Positions 27,715-37,043 of a DNA stretch of 64,000 bases are shown one piece after another (within the stretch, counting starts at the first letter, position 1; the number at the start of each line of letters is the position of its first letter). Source of the stretch: Biomaibacter acetigenes (GTDB lineage: Bacteria; Bacillota; Thermosediminibacteria; Thermosediminibacterales; Tepidanaerobacteraceae). Below the pieces are notes generated by a model. It saw only the letters and a list, made by a program, of their open reading frames with translations, searched no databases and had not been told where the DNA came from. Location of the stretch: contig NZ_CP033169.1 of assembly GCF_003691585.1 (NCBI RefSeq), positions 868,001-932,000 on the forward strand, written 5' to 3'. Both the position numbers and the translations under genes were made by a program.

Positions 27715-28197
27715 ATGTTCAATATCGTACTGGTTGAACCCGAGATTCCGCAGAACACCGGAAATATCGCCAGAACCTGTGCCGCCACCGGTGCGGTCCT
27801 GCACCTGGTGGGTCCTCTGGGGTTTTCTCTGGAGGATAAATATTTGAAACGGGCGGGTCTGGATTACTGGCCTCTGGTGAGTGTGAAATATTATGAAAAC
27901 TACCGGGAGTTTGAAGACAAAAACCCGGATGCCATCATGTACTTTCTCACCACTAAAGCAAAAAAATGCTATACGGATGTAAGCTACGAATCCGGCTGCT
28001 ATCTGGTTTTCGGCAGGGAAACCACCGGCCTTCCGTTGGAACTTTTAAAGGCGCACCATAACAGCTGTGTCAGGATTCCCATGGTGGATGACGCCAGGTC
28101 CTTGAATCTTTCCAATTCCGTTGCCATAGTGGTATATGAGGCCCTGAGGCAAAATGGGTTCAAAGGTTTGAAGATCCAGGGCCCATCCAAAAGCTAA
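27715..28197 (+). CDS. trmL: tRNA (cytidine/uridine-2'-O-)-methyltransferase TrmL
   Basis: SPOUT-fold methyltransferase that methylates the ribose of the wobble base (position 34) in leucine tRNAs. MFNIVLVEPEIPQNTGNIAR, GRETTGLP and the knot region RIPMVDDARSLNLSNSVAIV are characteristic. ATG 27715 is six bases after AAAGGAAG; ATG 27709 is also in frame. At 160 residues it has the normal length. A stretch TGAGTCAGGGGATGAGTCA followed by ten T lies just past the stop and may help terminate. Confidence 0.92.
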   Translation: MFNIVLVEPEIPQNTGNIARTCAATGAVLHLVGPLGFSLEDKYLKRAGLDYWPLVSVKYYENYREFEDKNPDAIMYFLTTKAKKCYTDVSYESGCYLVFGRETTGLPLELLKAHHNSCVRIPMVDDARSLNLSNSVAIVVYEALRQNGFKGLKIQGPSKS

Positions 28198-28246
28198 GTG
28201 AGTCAGGGGATGAGTCATTTTTTTTTTGAAAAAACCGACATGACTA

Positions 28247-28275
28247 TTGACAAAGCGCAGAAACACAAGTATAAT
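28247..28275 (+). promoter_or_regulatory. Consensus sigma-A promoter upstream of the homocitrate-synthase-like gene
   Basis: TTGACA (28247-28252), 17-base spacer, TATAAT (28270-28275): a full match to consensus at both boxes, 38 bases before the start codon. Confidence 0.85.
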
Positions 28276-28313
28276 TGTATACAATAATACATATGAGCAA
28301 GGGAGAGATGTAA

Positions 28314-29468
28314 ATGGCTGCGGATTTGATGGGGAAGAAAATAAAATTTGTGGATACTACTCTGAGAGATGGAGAACAAACGGCAGGAGTGGTCTTCGCC
28401 AACCATGAAAAGCTGGAGATTGCAAGGATGCTGGATGAATTAGGGGTAGATCAGCTGGAAGTCGGAACCCCGGTAATGGGGGGAGATGAAAAAGCAGCTA
28501 TAAAGACGATAGTAAAATCAGGACTTTCAGCCAGTATTATGGCATGGAACAGGGCTAATATAGAAGATATTAAAGAATCCATAGAATGTGGTGTGGATGC
28601 GGTAGCCATATCCATTTCTACTTCCGACATTCACATCAAGAACAAGCTGAAAAAGAGCCGGGAATGGGTTATGGAGCAGATGGTTAAAGCTGTGGAATTT
28701 GCCAAAAGCCAGGGAGTATATGTTTCCGTAAATGCCGAAGATGCTTCCAGGACAGACATGGATTTCCTGGTAAAATTCGGTCAGGAAGCCAAAAAGGCCG
28801 GAGCTGACAGACTCCGGTTCTGTGATACCCTGGGCATATTAAATCCCTTTAAAACCGCCAAAATGGTAGAGGAACTCATAACCAAAACGGAGATCAATGT
28901 GGAAATGCACACCCACAATGACCTGGGAATGGCCACAGCCAATGCCCTGGCGGGCATAGAGGCAGGAGCGTCTTATGTGGGCGTCACAGTAAACGGCCTC
29001 GGCGAAAGGGCTGGCAATGCTCCTCTGGAAGAGGTGGCTATGGCTTTGAAATACACCATGGGCTGTGATGTAGACTTGAAGGTTCCTATGTTGAAAGAAA
29101 TCTGTGAATATGTGGCAAAAGCCTCGGCAAGGCCCCTTTCCGTCAACAAGACCATAGTGGGTGAGAATATATTTGCCCATGAATCGGGCATTCATGCCGA
29201 TGGTGTCATAAAAGACCCATCTACCTATGAGTTTTTAGATCCGGTGGAATTGGGCCTTAAGAGGAAAATCATTATAGGAAAACATTCGGGCACTGCTTCC
29301 ATTAAAGCCAGGTTGAAAGAATACGGCATCTTTATAGATGAAGAACTGGCAAAAGACATACTGCAAGAAGTGCGAAGCATGGCAGTAGCCCTGAAAAGGC
29401 CGCTTCTTGACAGGGAGCTCATTTCCATTTACAAAAATATGTTGAATTTAGACCAAAAAGCGGTATAA
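28314..29468 (+). CDS. Homocitrate synthase (NifV-like), LeuA/DRE-TIM superfamily
   Basis: DRE-TIM metallolyase that condenses acetyl-CoA with a 2-oxoacid. DTTLRDGEQTAGV contains the DRE catalytic signature; MHTHNDLGMATANALAGIEA supplies the metal-binding HxH; VNGLGERAGNAPLEEV follows. The 384-residue length without a LeuA regulatory domain, and HKSGTASIK-like HSGTASIKARL, favour homocitrate synthase over isopropylmalate synthase. No nif genes are visible, so the route it serves is unknown; citramalate synthesis is the main alternative. A consensus promoter suggests high expression. Confidence 0.82.
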   Translation: MAADLMGKKIKFVDTTLRDGEQTAGVVFANHEKLEIARMLDELGVDQLEVGTPVMGGDEKAAIKTIVKSGLSASIMAWNRANIEDIKESIECGVDAVAISISTSDIHIKNKLKKSREWVMEQMVKAVEFAKSQGVYVSVNAEDASRTDMDFLVKFGQEAKKAGADRLRFCDTLGILNPFKTAKMVEELITKTEINVEMHTHNDLGMATANALAGIEAGASYVGVTVNGLGERAGNAPLEEVAMALKYTMGCDVDLKVPMLKEICEYVAKASARPLSVNKTIVGENIFAHESGIHADGVIKDPSTYEFLDPVELGLKRKIIIGKHSGTASIKARLKEYGIFIDEELAKDILQEVRSMAVALKRPLLDRELISIYKNMLNLDQKAV

Positions 29469-29563
29469 GGTCGAAGGTTAACCTGGATAAAATGCAAAAA
29501 TTTCCCCCTTTCTTGTTAAAAACATGCTATAATGGACATGAAATTGCTGAAGGGGGACTTTGA

Positions 29564-29923
29564 ATGGAAGAAATATTAAAAAAGATTTTAGAAAAAGTCG
29601 ATGGTATTGAAAATAGCGTAACGGAATTAAAAGAAGGGCAAAAAAGGCTTGAAGAAAGGCAGGCAAATTTAGAGGAAGGCCAGAAGAGACTTGAAGAAAG
29701 CCAGAAGAGACTTGAGGAAGGCCAGAAGAGACTTGAAGAAAGCCAGAAGAGACTTGAAGAAAGCCAGAAGAGACTTGAAGAAAGACAGAAGAGACTTGAA
29801 GAAAGACAGGCAAAATTAGAGGAAGGCCAGAAGGAGATAAGAAAAGAAATAAAATTTATCTGGGATGACATAAGGAAGCTTGATAATAGGCTCTTTGCTC
29901 AGGAAAAAATACATCAAATTTGA
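29564..29923 (+). CDS. Coiled-coil protein built from perfect heptad repeats
   Basis: A 119-residue protein whose middle (residues about 24-92) is nine tandem seven-residue units of the type E-E/S-G/R/S-Q-K-R-L, flanked by MEEILKKILEKVDGIENSV and a C-terminal helix KEIKFIWDDIRKLDNRLF. It should form a long parallel coiled coil. No enzymatic domain or signal peptide is visible. Similar short heptad-repeat proteins vary in length between strains because the 21-bp DNA units expand and contract. TGCTATAAT (29525-29533) is a possible extended -10 promoter; ribosome-binding site AGGGGGA. Confidence 0.75.
   Translation: MEEILKKILEKVDGIENSVTELKEGQKRLEERQANLEEGQKRLEESQKRLEEGQKRLEESQKRLEESQKRLEERQKRLEERQAKLEEGQKEIRKEIKFIWDDIRKLDNRLFAQEKIHQI
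29630..29830 (+). repeat. 21-bp tandem repeats inside the coiled-coil gene
   Basis: About nine in-frame copies of a 21-base unit resembling GAAAGCCAGAAGAGACTTGA. Neighbouring units are nearly identical, which suggests recent duplication by slippage or recombination. Confidence 0.85.
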
Positions 29924-29941
29924 ATTGCAGATAGAAGTTAT

Positions 29942-29970
29942 AAAAAAGCCCGGAGATACCGGGCTTTTTT
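29942..29970. terminator. Bidirectional terminator between convergent genes
   Basis: AAAAAAGCCCGG (29942-29953) pairs with CCGGGCTTTTTT (29959-29970), five-base loop. The A/T ends supply a T-run on either strand, so it can end both the coiled-coil gene and the minus-strand chemoreceptor. Confidence 0.9.
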
Positions 29971-29992
29971 GTTCTTTATTAATTATATTATA

Positions 29993-31963
29993 TTACACTT
30001 TGAACTTGTTTACCAATGATGTTAGGTTTTCCGCCAGTTTTGCCAGTTCCTGAGCTGATGCGGCGATGTTTTCCATGGTGGCTGTCTGTTCTTCCGAGGA
30101 AGCAGAAACTTCTTCGGTGCCGGCGGCGGTCTCCTGGGCTATGCTTGAGATACTCTGGACCATTTCTACAATGTGTTCCACATTTTGATATTGTGATGAA
30201 AGTTCAGTTGAGATTTCTCTGGAGCGCAGGGCTGCCGCATCGATTCGTGCCATCAATCCGTCTATTCTCTCATTGATTTCTTTGATGAGGACCTGGCCTT
30301 CATTCACCTGCTTATTGCTTTCCGCCATGGCATTTACTGCGATCCTGCTACTGTTTTGAATCAACTTGACAATTTCGGCTATCTGCTTGGCGGCTTCTCC
30401 TGACTGCTCTGCCAGTTTTCTTACTTCATCCGCCACCACTGCAAAACCGCGGCCGTGCTCACCGGCCCGGGCTGCTTCTATGGAAGCATTCAGCGCCAGA
30501 AGATTGGTCTGATCTACAATATCACGAATGATTCCCGAAATTTTACCGATTTCCGTGACTTTAGAATCCAGTTCCTGCATTATTGCATTTGTCTTGTCCA
30601 CCGTTGATTTTATGGTATTCATCTTTTCCGTAGCAATCTCTATCTTTTGCCGGCTTTCTTTCGCGTTTTGAGCCATTTCTTCGGCTGAAGAGGCTGTTGA
30701 ATGGGCATTTTCCTCAACCTTACCGTTGGAAACCACCAGTTTGTCCACTAAACTTGAGATTTCGGCAAGTTTTCTGGCCTGTTCGTTAGCCCCTGCCGCT
30801 ATCTGCTCTATGGCTCCTGCTACCTGCTGAGTAGACTGGTTGCTCTGCTCGGCACCGGCGGCCAGTTCTTCGGCTGAAGCAGACATGTTTTCTGCTGCCT
30901 TAATGACCTCTTTCACAAGCTCTTTTAGACTTGATACCATTGAATTAAAAGAGGATGCCAGTATTCCAATTTCTGTTGAATCCTTTATATTGATGCTTTC
31001 CATTAGGTTTCCGGATGCGACGCTGTTGGAAACTTTCACCATGCGGCTTATGGGTTTTGCAATCAAATTTCCTATAAAAAGACCCATGCCCAGGCAAAGA
31101 AGCGCTATTACGATGGCTGTTATGTATATGGTCCCTGTTACCCTGTTTACATGGGCAAATGCCTCACTAACCGGTTGCTGCACGAATATACCCCATCCTA
31201 TGGATTTTTGCCTTCCGTATGCCACGAATCTTTTGGCCCCACCTATTTCATATGTTGTAAATCCGGATTTTCCGGACAGTGCCGCCTTGACAAAATCATA
31301 TTTTGAACGATTTTCGCGGGATTTTACAATCTTATAATCCTTATGGGCTATAATATACCCGTCGCTGTCGGTTATGTACGCATATCCTTCGTTGCCGACT
31401 TTCATATTCATGACTATTCTTGTTAAACTCACCAGGGAAACGTCCGCACTGATGACGCCCACAGGCTGACCGGTGTCGGATAATATGGTGTTGGATATGG
31501 ATATGATGGAGTTGCCAGACATCTGGTCTACTTTGACTTTGGTCACATAGAGGCCTTTTGCATCCATAGCCCCGGTGTACCATGGTTCACTTTTTACATC
31601 ATAGTTATCGGGAAAAGAGGCAAACGGTACAGCAAAAACTTTACCTCTGGTATCTACCACATATATCCGCAGTATCTGGGGATTTTGCTGGGTCATGTCA
31701 TAAAGAAACGGGGTAATCTGGTCCTGGTCCATGGTCCTCACAACTTTAGTGGTGGCCAGGAAGGTCACAAGATTTTTATTTTGCTCTATAAAAAGGTCTA
31801 TATTGTCATTTAGATTATCTACGATAATACTGGCTTTTTCCCGGACTTCCTGCATCATGGAGTCCTTGACGAGATAGTTGATAATGACCCCCATAACAAC
31901 GAGAGGAATCAGAGCCATTGCGGTGAGATATACCGCAAGACGTGTTTTTAAACTTGTTTTCAA
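29993..31963 (-). CDS. Methyl-accepting chemotaxis protein (dCache sensor)
   Basis: Membrane chemoreceptor of 656 residues. TM1 about residues 10-32 ([15 protein letters not shown]), extracellular double-Cache sensor about 35-280 ([25 protein letters not shown]), TM2 about 282-304, HAMP about 303-358, then the cytoplasmic signalling hairpin with tip [19 protein letters not shown] and [20 protein letters not shown]. The ligand is unknown; Cache domains usually bind amino acids or carboxylates. Its message starts with a c-di-GMP-I riboswitch and terminator, linking receptor level to c-di-GMP. Confidence 0.95.
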   Translation of the reverse strand: MKTSLKTRLAVYLTAMALIPLVVMGVIINYLVKDSMMQEVREKASIIVDNLNDNIDLFIEQNKNLVTFLATTKVVRTMDQDQITPFLYDMTQQNPQILRIYVVDTRGKVFAVPFASFPDNYDVKSEPWYTGAMDAKGLYVTKVKVDQMSGNSIISISNTILSDTGQPVGVISADVSLVSLTRIVMNMKVGNEGYAYITDSDGYIIAHKDYKIVKSRENRSKYDFVKAALSGKSGFTTYEIGGAKRFVAYGRQKSIGWGIFVQQPVSEAFAHVNRVTGTIYITAIVIALLCLGMGLFIGNLIAKPISRMVKVSNSVASGNLMESINIKDSTEIGILASSFNSMVSSLKELVKEVIKAAENMSASAEELAAGAEQSNQSTQQVAGAIEQIAAGANEQARKLAEISSLVDKLVVSNGKVEENAHSTASSAEEMAQNAKESRQKIEIATEKMNTIKSTVDKTNAIMQELDSKVTEIGKISGIIRDIVDQTNLLALNASIEAARAGEHGRGFAVVADEVRKLAEQSGEAAKQIAEIVKLIQNSSRIAVNAMAESNKQVNEGQVLIKEINERIDGLMARIDAAALRSREISTELSSQYQNVEHIVEMVQSISSIAQETAAGTEEVSASSEEQTATMENIAASAQELAKLAENLTSLVNKFKV

Positions 31964-32001
31964 ATGAATACCCCCCTGATAAAATTATATGTGCAACAAA
32001 T

Positions 32002-32019
32002 AAAAAAGCCCTTCCGGGC
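32002..32019 (-). terminator. Riboswitch-controlled terminator before the chemoreceptor
   Basis: On the minus strand GCCC-GGAA-GGGC followed by TTTTTT, directly after the c-di-GMP aptamer and about 40 bases before the start codon: the expression platform of the switch. Confidence 0.85.
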
Positions 32020-32025
32020 GAATAG

Positions 32026-32117
32026 TATAGTTGCAACCTGGCAGCCATAGCATGTTCAATGCCGTAGGCCCATGGCTTTGCGCCCGCCCCTTTCGGGGAG
32101 TTTGCCAAAAAACTATA
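32026..32117 (-). promoter_or_regulatory. Cyclic di-GMP-I (GEMM-I) riboswitch aptamer
   Basis: Minus strand, in order: closing strand TATAGTT (32117-32111), GGCAAAC, a CCCC-GAAA-GGGG tetraloop hairpin, GGGCGCAAAGCC, GGGCCTACGG, then GGCTGCCAGGTTGC and closing strand AACTATA (32032-32026). These are the conserved elements of the c-di-GMP-I class, including the GAAA tetraloop and its receptor arm. The terminator that follows directly indicates transcriptional control. I cannot tell from sequence alone whether ligand turns the gene on or off. Confidence 0.93.
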
Positions 32118-32126
32118 TTTTATCTA

Positions 32127-32155
32127 ATTATACCTAATTTTGTCAAAAAATGCAA
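32127..32155 (-). promoter_or_regulatory. Sigma-A promoter of the chemoreceptor transcript
   Basis: Read on the minus strand: TTGCAT (32155-32150), 17-base spacer, TATAAT (32132-32127). Transcription would start near 32120, at the 5' end of the riboswitch. Confidence 0.78.
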
Positions 32156-32166
32156 TAAAATTTTAA

Positions 32167-32194
32167 GGAAGCAGGGGACGGTCGTATTGCTTCC
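32167..32194 (+). repeat. REP-like hairpin, copy 2
   Basis: GGAAGCA (32167-32173) pairs with TGCTTCC (32188-32194); the loop carries GGGGACGGTCG, matching the loop core of the copy at 27652 although the stem differs. Confidence 0.6.
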
Positions 32195-32390
32195 ATCTCA
32201 AAAAAATGTTTTTTCATTCATCTGAGAGTATCATGATAGTAATGCGGCATTTATTGGTAACAATAAAAATGATATAATAACGGTAACAAATTATCAAGGA
32301 TCCGATGCTAAGGACTTGACTATCACCGAAAGTAACTTTTTACACCACAACCATAGTTGAAGGCGATCACATAAAACGGAGGGCGCAATA
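32195..32390 (+). other. Gap with a possible short coding relic
   Basis: The frame from about 32227 to 32362 reads FIGNNKNDIITVTNYQGSDA and ends in TITESNFLHHNHS, resembling the end of a beta-rich surface or adhesin-like protein, but has no start codon or ribosome-binding site. CGGAGGG at 32376 belongs to the next gene. Family not recognised. Confidence 0.25.
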
Positions 32391-33767
32391 TTGAAGGAGC
32401 AAAGTAAAATAAAGGTAGGACAAAGTATAAAAATCGACATAAACGGCATGGCCCACGAAGGGCAAGGTGTGGGTAGGATAAACGGCATGGCCGTTTTTGT
32501 AGAAGGAGCGTTGAAGGGGGAAAAGGTAAAAGCGCGGGTGGACAAAGTGGCCAGAAATTATGCCATAGCCCATGCGGAAAGTATCCTGGAGCCTTCTCCG
32601 GAGAGGACAACGCCTCCCTGCCCTTATGCCGAAAGGTGCGGCGGCTGTATGCTGCAACACCTCTCCTACAAGGGACAGCTGGAGTTTAAAACCCAAAAGG
32701 TAAGGGACAGCCTGGAAAGGATCGGCCATATACAGACTGTGGTTCACGATACTATAGGCATGCCCGAGCCATGGAGGTACCGAAACAAGGCCCAGTATCC
32801 GGTAGGAGAAGATAAAGACCAGGCGGTGCTAGGATTTTATGAAAAGAGGACCCATAATATAGTTCCCTCCGGTTCCTGTATGATACAAAATGAGTTCAGT
32901 GATAAAGTCGCCGGAATTGTTAAGGAATGGGCGGATCGTTATCATGTGCCCATTTATAATGAGATAAAGCATAAAGGCCTTTTGCGCCATGTTGTCACCA
33001 GGGTTGGCATAAAGACCGGAGAGGTCATGGCCATCCTGGTGGTAAACGGAAGTAAAATTCCCTATGAACAGGAACTGATAGAGCTTTTGCAGCATCGGAT
33101 AAAGGGATTTAAAAGCCTCATATTAAATATAAACGATAAGAAGACCAATGTGATACTCGGCGAAAAAAACACCGTTATCTTCGGAAGCCCTTACATCTAT
33201 GACTACATTGGCGATATAAAGTTCGGTCTTTCTCCTCTTTCCTTTTTCCAGGTAAATCCCGTGCAGGTGGAGGTGCTCTATAACAAAGCCCTGGAATATG
33301 CCGGTTTAACCGGAGAGGAGACCGTTATCGACACCTACTGTGGTATCGGGACCATCACGTTATTTCTTGCTCGAAAGGCAAAAAAAGTCTACGGTATCGA
33401 GATAGTAAAGCCCGCAGTGGAAGATGCCCGGCACAACGCCCAAATAAACGGCATAGCAAATGTGGAGTTTATCCATGGTGCTGCCGAAGAAGTGATGCCT
33501 CAGCTTCTCGAAAAAGGCATAAAAGCCGATGTTATAGTCATGGACCCTCCCCGCCGGGGCTGTGATCAAAAGCTCCTGGAAGCCGCCATCGGCATGTCTC
33601 CCCGGACCATTGTCTATGTTTCCTGTAATCCCGCCACCCTCGCTCGGGACCTGCGCTTTTTAGAAGACCACGGCTACAAAGCAGAAGAAGTTCAGCCGGT
33701 GGATATGTTTCCACATACACATCACGTTGAGTGCGTGGTATCGCTTAAAAGAAAACCCATCACTTAA
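32391..33767 (+). CDS. rlmD: 23S rRNA (uracil-5-)-methyltransferase, RlmD/TrmA family
   Basis: SAM-dependent RNA m5U methyltransferase, 458 residues. Order: N-terminal TRAM RNA-binding domain (VGQSIKIDINGMAHEGQGVG), iron-sulfur cysteines CPYAERCGGCML, catalytic Rossmann domain with FFQVNPVQ, VIDTYCGIGTITLFLA, MDPPRRGCD and the nucleophile motif VSCNPATLARDL. The exact uridine cannot be assigned; Firmicute paralogues modify U747 or U1939. TTG 32391 follows CGGAGGG by eight bases. A GCCGC-TT-GCGGC palindrome just after the stop could be a weak terminator. Confidence 0.9.
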   Translation: MKEQSKIKVGQSIKIDINGMAHEGQGVGRINGMAVFVEGALKGEKVKARVDKVARNYAIAHAESILEPSPERTTPPCPYAERCGGCMLQHLSYKGQLEFKTQKVRDSLERIGHIQTVVHDTIGMPEPWRYRNKAQYPVGEDKDQAVLGFYEKRTHNIVPSGSCMIQNEFSDKVAGIVKEWADRYHVPIYNEIKHKGLLRHVVTRVGIKTGEVMAILVVNGSKIPYEQELIELLQHRIKGFKSLILNINDKKTNVILGEKNTVIFGSPYIYDYIGDIKFGLSPLSFFQVNPVQVEVLYNKALEYAGLTGEETVIDTYCGIGTITLFLARKAKKVYGIEIVKPAVEDARHNAQINGIANVEFIHGAAEEVMPQLLEKGIKADVIVMDPPRRGCDQKLLEAAIGMSPRTIVYVSCNPATLARDLRFLEDHGYKAEEVQPVDMFPHTHHVECVVSLKRKPIT

Positions 33768-33909
33768 AGCCGCTTGCGGCAAGGGTTAGACGGTATTTGG
33801 TAGGATGTGGGTATGTTCCCGTGGACGAGGGGAGAAAACACATGAAATTTTACCTTCTGCTGACCGGCATATTCTGCCGAATTAATGGAAATAAAAGGGC
33901 AATTGTTAC

Positions 33910-33938
33910 TTGAAATTATTCGCATTTACGAATATAAT
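33910..33938 (+). promoter_or_regulatory. Promoter with embedded operator at the head of the defence island
   Basis: TTGAAA (33910-33915), 17-base spacer, TATAAT (33933-33938). The spacer holds the inverted repeat TATTCG (33917-33922)/CGAATA (33929-33934), six bases apart and touching the -10 box, a natural operator position for the small HTH protein encoded 37 bases downstream. Confidence 0.6.
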
Positions 33939-33974
33939 ATTTTGGGGTAATTATGTACTATGAGGTGTGAAATA

Positions 33975-34160
33975 ATGGAGTATATGACCGCAAAAGAAGC
34001 TGCCCAAAAATGGAATATCACCGTCCGCCGAGTGCAGATCCTATGTGCGCAGGGACGGATTCAAGGGGCAATGCGCCTTGGCAATATGTGGGTTTTGCCT
34101 ATTGGTGTCAAGAAGCCAGAAGATAAGCGGTATACTCATAAGAATGTAGAAGATAAATAA
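33975..34160 (+). CDS. Small excisionase/MerR-type helix-turn-helix protein
   Basis: A 61-residue DNA-binding protein: YMTAKEAAQKWNITVRRVQI is the winged-helix HTH and MRLGNMWVLP the wing. Such proteins are common as the first gene of restriction-modification cassettes and mobile islands, where they act as regulators or excisionases. ATG 33975 follows GAGGTGTG. Its likely operator is in its own promoter. It precedes the SNF2 helicase by 32 bases. Confidence 0.78.
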   Translation: MEYMTAKEAAQKWNITVRRVQILCAQGRIQGAMRLGNMWVLPIGVKKPEDKRYTHKNVEDK

Positions 34161-34192
34161 TTCAATTGCTTTTGGGGTGGGGGAGATTATAT

Positions 34193-37029
34193 TTGTATAC
34201 ACCTTATCACTCAAAGTACTATGCAACTCAGTTAACATTGAAACGTCCGAGCAATAGCATAGAAAAAATTGCTTCGTCATTGTCCGGAGCAAAGGTGGAT
34301 TTGAATCCGCATCAAATTGATGCAGCTTTGTTTGCGCTCCGCTCGCCGCTGTCTAATGGTGTTTTATTAGCGGATGAAGTTGGTTTAGGAAAAACTATCG
34401 AAGCGGCCATAGTTATTGCCCAGTACTGGGCGGAACGTAAACGACGGATACTGCTAATTGTCCCTGCTTCACTTCGTAATCAGTGGTTATCTGAGCTTGA
34501 TGAGAAGTTTTATATAAAGTCCGTCATACTGGAAAGCAAAAATTATAACCAGATGAAACGTGCGGGTTGTATACGTCCATTTGAAATAAAGGATAAGGTT
34601 GTGATCTGTTCTTATCACTTTGCAGCAAAAATGGCAGACGAAATTGCGTCTGTTCCTTGGGACTTAGTAGTGATGGATGAGGCGCACCGGTTACGCAACG
34701 TATATAAACCATCTAATGTCGTCGGCAATACTCTAAAAATTGCCCTGGCTAACAGAAAAAATTGCTGCTTACTGCTACTCCCCTCCAAAACTCGTTGATG
34801 GAGCTATACGGTCTGGTAAGTATTATTGATGAACACGTCTTTGGTGATGTTAAGACTTACCGCGACATGTACATAAACATTGAAAATGAGGAAATCAGAA
34901 ATATTTTCCTGCGCCAAAGGCTACAGCAATTTTGCAAACGAACACTCCGCAAACAGGTGACAGAATATGTCAGATATACGAGGCGCGTTTCCATATTGCA
35001 GGAATACGCTCCAACCAAAGAAGAAGAATTGCTCTATAATAAGGTTTCAGAATACCTTTTAAGTCCTAAACTTTATGCATTGCCGGCCAGTCAGCGCAAA
35101 CTTATGACTCTTATACTGCGCAAACTCCTGGCGTCTTCATCCTTTGCTATATCCGGTACATTGCAGGCACTGATAGTTCGTCTCCGGCACATGTTAGACG
35201 GATACGATGCGGAACTAGATATTGATGATTATGATGTACTTCCTGAGATAACCGACGAATGGGATGATGAAAAAGTCGAAGATTTTACCGAAATGCTCAA
35301 AGACAGGCAAGGGATATCTGAAGAACTGCAGAAATTGACTGAATACCTGGAACTTGCTCAAAGTATCAAATTTAATGCTAAAGGAGAAAATCTACTCATA
35401 GCGCTTAAGAAAGGGTTTGAAAAAAGCACAGAACTGGGGGCACAGAGAAAGGCGGTTATCTTTACCGAATCAAAACGGACGCAAGATTATCTGGTAAATT
35501 TATTAACGAATAACGGCTATGACGGTCAAGTTGTCGTTTTAAACGGTTACAACAATGACCTGAATTCAAAACGAATTTATAATGAATGGTTAGCCCGTCA
35601 CCAGGGCGAGGATGTTATTTCCGGATCAAAACAGGCCGACATGAAGGCGGCCATTGTTGAAGAGTTCAGGGACAGGGCCAGCATATTAATCGGGACTGAG
35701 GCTGCGGCCGAGGGAATCAACCTGCAGTTTTGTTCGTTGGTTGTAAACTATGACCTGCCCTGGAATCCCCAGCGCATCGAACAGCGTATTGGCCGCTGTC
35801 ACAGATATGGACAGAAGAACGATGTTGTCGTGATTAACTTTTTAAATATTGCCAATGAAGCGGACAAGCGTGTTTATCAACTGCTCGATGAGAAATTCCG
35901 CCTGTTTGACGGCATATTCGGCGCATCTGATGAAGTGTTGGGCGCCATCGAATCGGGCATCGATTTTGAAAAACGCATTGCTGAAATTTACCAGACATGC
36001 CGTACCAGCGAAGAAATACAAGCGGCATTCGATGAGATCCAACGCGAACTTGAAGAAAAAATTCAAAGCAACATGGCACAAGCACGCCGGGTGCTGTTGG
36101 AAAACTTTGATGAGGAAGTTGCCGTGCGCTTGAAAACCTGTGAAAATGCTGCCAAAGAGACACTCTCCTTATATGAAAGATGGCTTTTTAACCTTGTCCG
36201 GTCAGAACTGCACGCCGATATTGAGCTCTGCGCCGGAGAACCCAGATTTTATTATTACGGCAACCTTGCCGACAAAGGATACTACCATCTGGACTGGAAA
36301 AAGGCGGAACAGTTAAAAGACCATTTTTTGCGCAAAGAGCATCCTCTTGCAGAAATGATTATCCAGCGGGCTCTTGAAAGAAAACTGCCTTATGCCAGGT
36401 TGACATTTGACTATACAAATTCAGAGCACAAGATAATTTATTTTGAGGAAATGAAGTCAAAATCCGGCTGGCTGATTGCTGATAAACTTACCAGCGAGGC
36501 CTTTGAGATTCAGGAACACCTGCTGTTGACATGTGTGGCCGATGACGGGACGGTAATTGACGAAGAACTTGCGGCAAAACTTTTTGAACTGCCTGTCAAA
36601 GAAAGTATAGAATTGGCAAAAGTAGAACTTACACAGGAGTTACAGGATAAACGTGCGAAGATAAAAGAAGAAATGCTCGCAAGAATCAGAAGGAATGACC
36701 TGGAGTATTTTCGCGAAGAATGTTCTAAGCTCGATGCCTGGGCGGATGACTTAAAACAGGGCCTGGAGCGGGAAATCAAGCTGATTGACCGTGAAATCTC
36801 ACAGCTTAGAAAAGATGAACGTACGGCGGTGACTCTTGAACAGACCCTGGAAATAAGAAAACAGATTAATGCGTTGGAAAAGAAACGCCGCGAAAAAATA
36901 CGGGATTTATACAAAGAACAAGACAGAATCGATGAAAAACGCGACGAATTACAGGCGAAAATCGAGCGCCAGTTACAGGGCAGGAGCTTTACCGAGGAAC
37001 TGTTTGTAATTCGCTGGGTTTTAGAATAA
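34193..37029 (+). CDS. SNF2-family helicase of the defence island (one frame break)
   Basis: Superfamily 2 DNA translocase of 945 residues. Walker A LLADEVGLGKTIEA, DEAH box VVMDEAHRLRN, motif III LLLTATPLQNSLMEL, and the C-terminal helicase motif NYDLPWNPQRIEQRIGRCHR are intact; the last 150 residues are a charged coiled coil. TTG 34193 follows GGGGGAG. The frame breaks at a run of six A (34756-34761); seven A restores RKKLLLTATP. It lies 14 bases before the methyltransferase gene. DISARM systems also pair an SNF2 protein with an adenine methylase, but the other DISARM genes are absent here. Confidence 0.88.
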
Positions 37030-37043
37030 CGGAGGTAATTGTG

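Noticed and set aside
28314-29468. Evidence for nitrogen fixation from the NifV-like gene
   Set aside because: No nifHDK or other nif gene is visible; NifV-like enzymes also occur in non-fixers and could make citramalate or homocitrate for other routes.
29630-29830. Possible CRISPR array or minisatellite
   Set aside because: The units are contiguous, 21 bases, without spacers, and keep one reading frame, so they are coding repeats.
29478-29871. Minus-strand frames rich in Ser/Leu repeats
   Set aside because: They are the reverse reading of the 21-bp heptad repeats of the plus-strand coiled-coil gene, which has a start site and a sensible protein.
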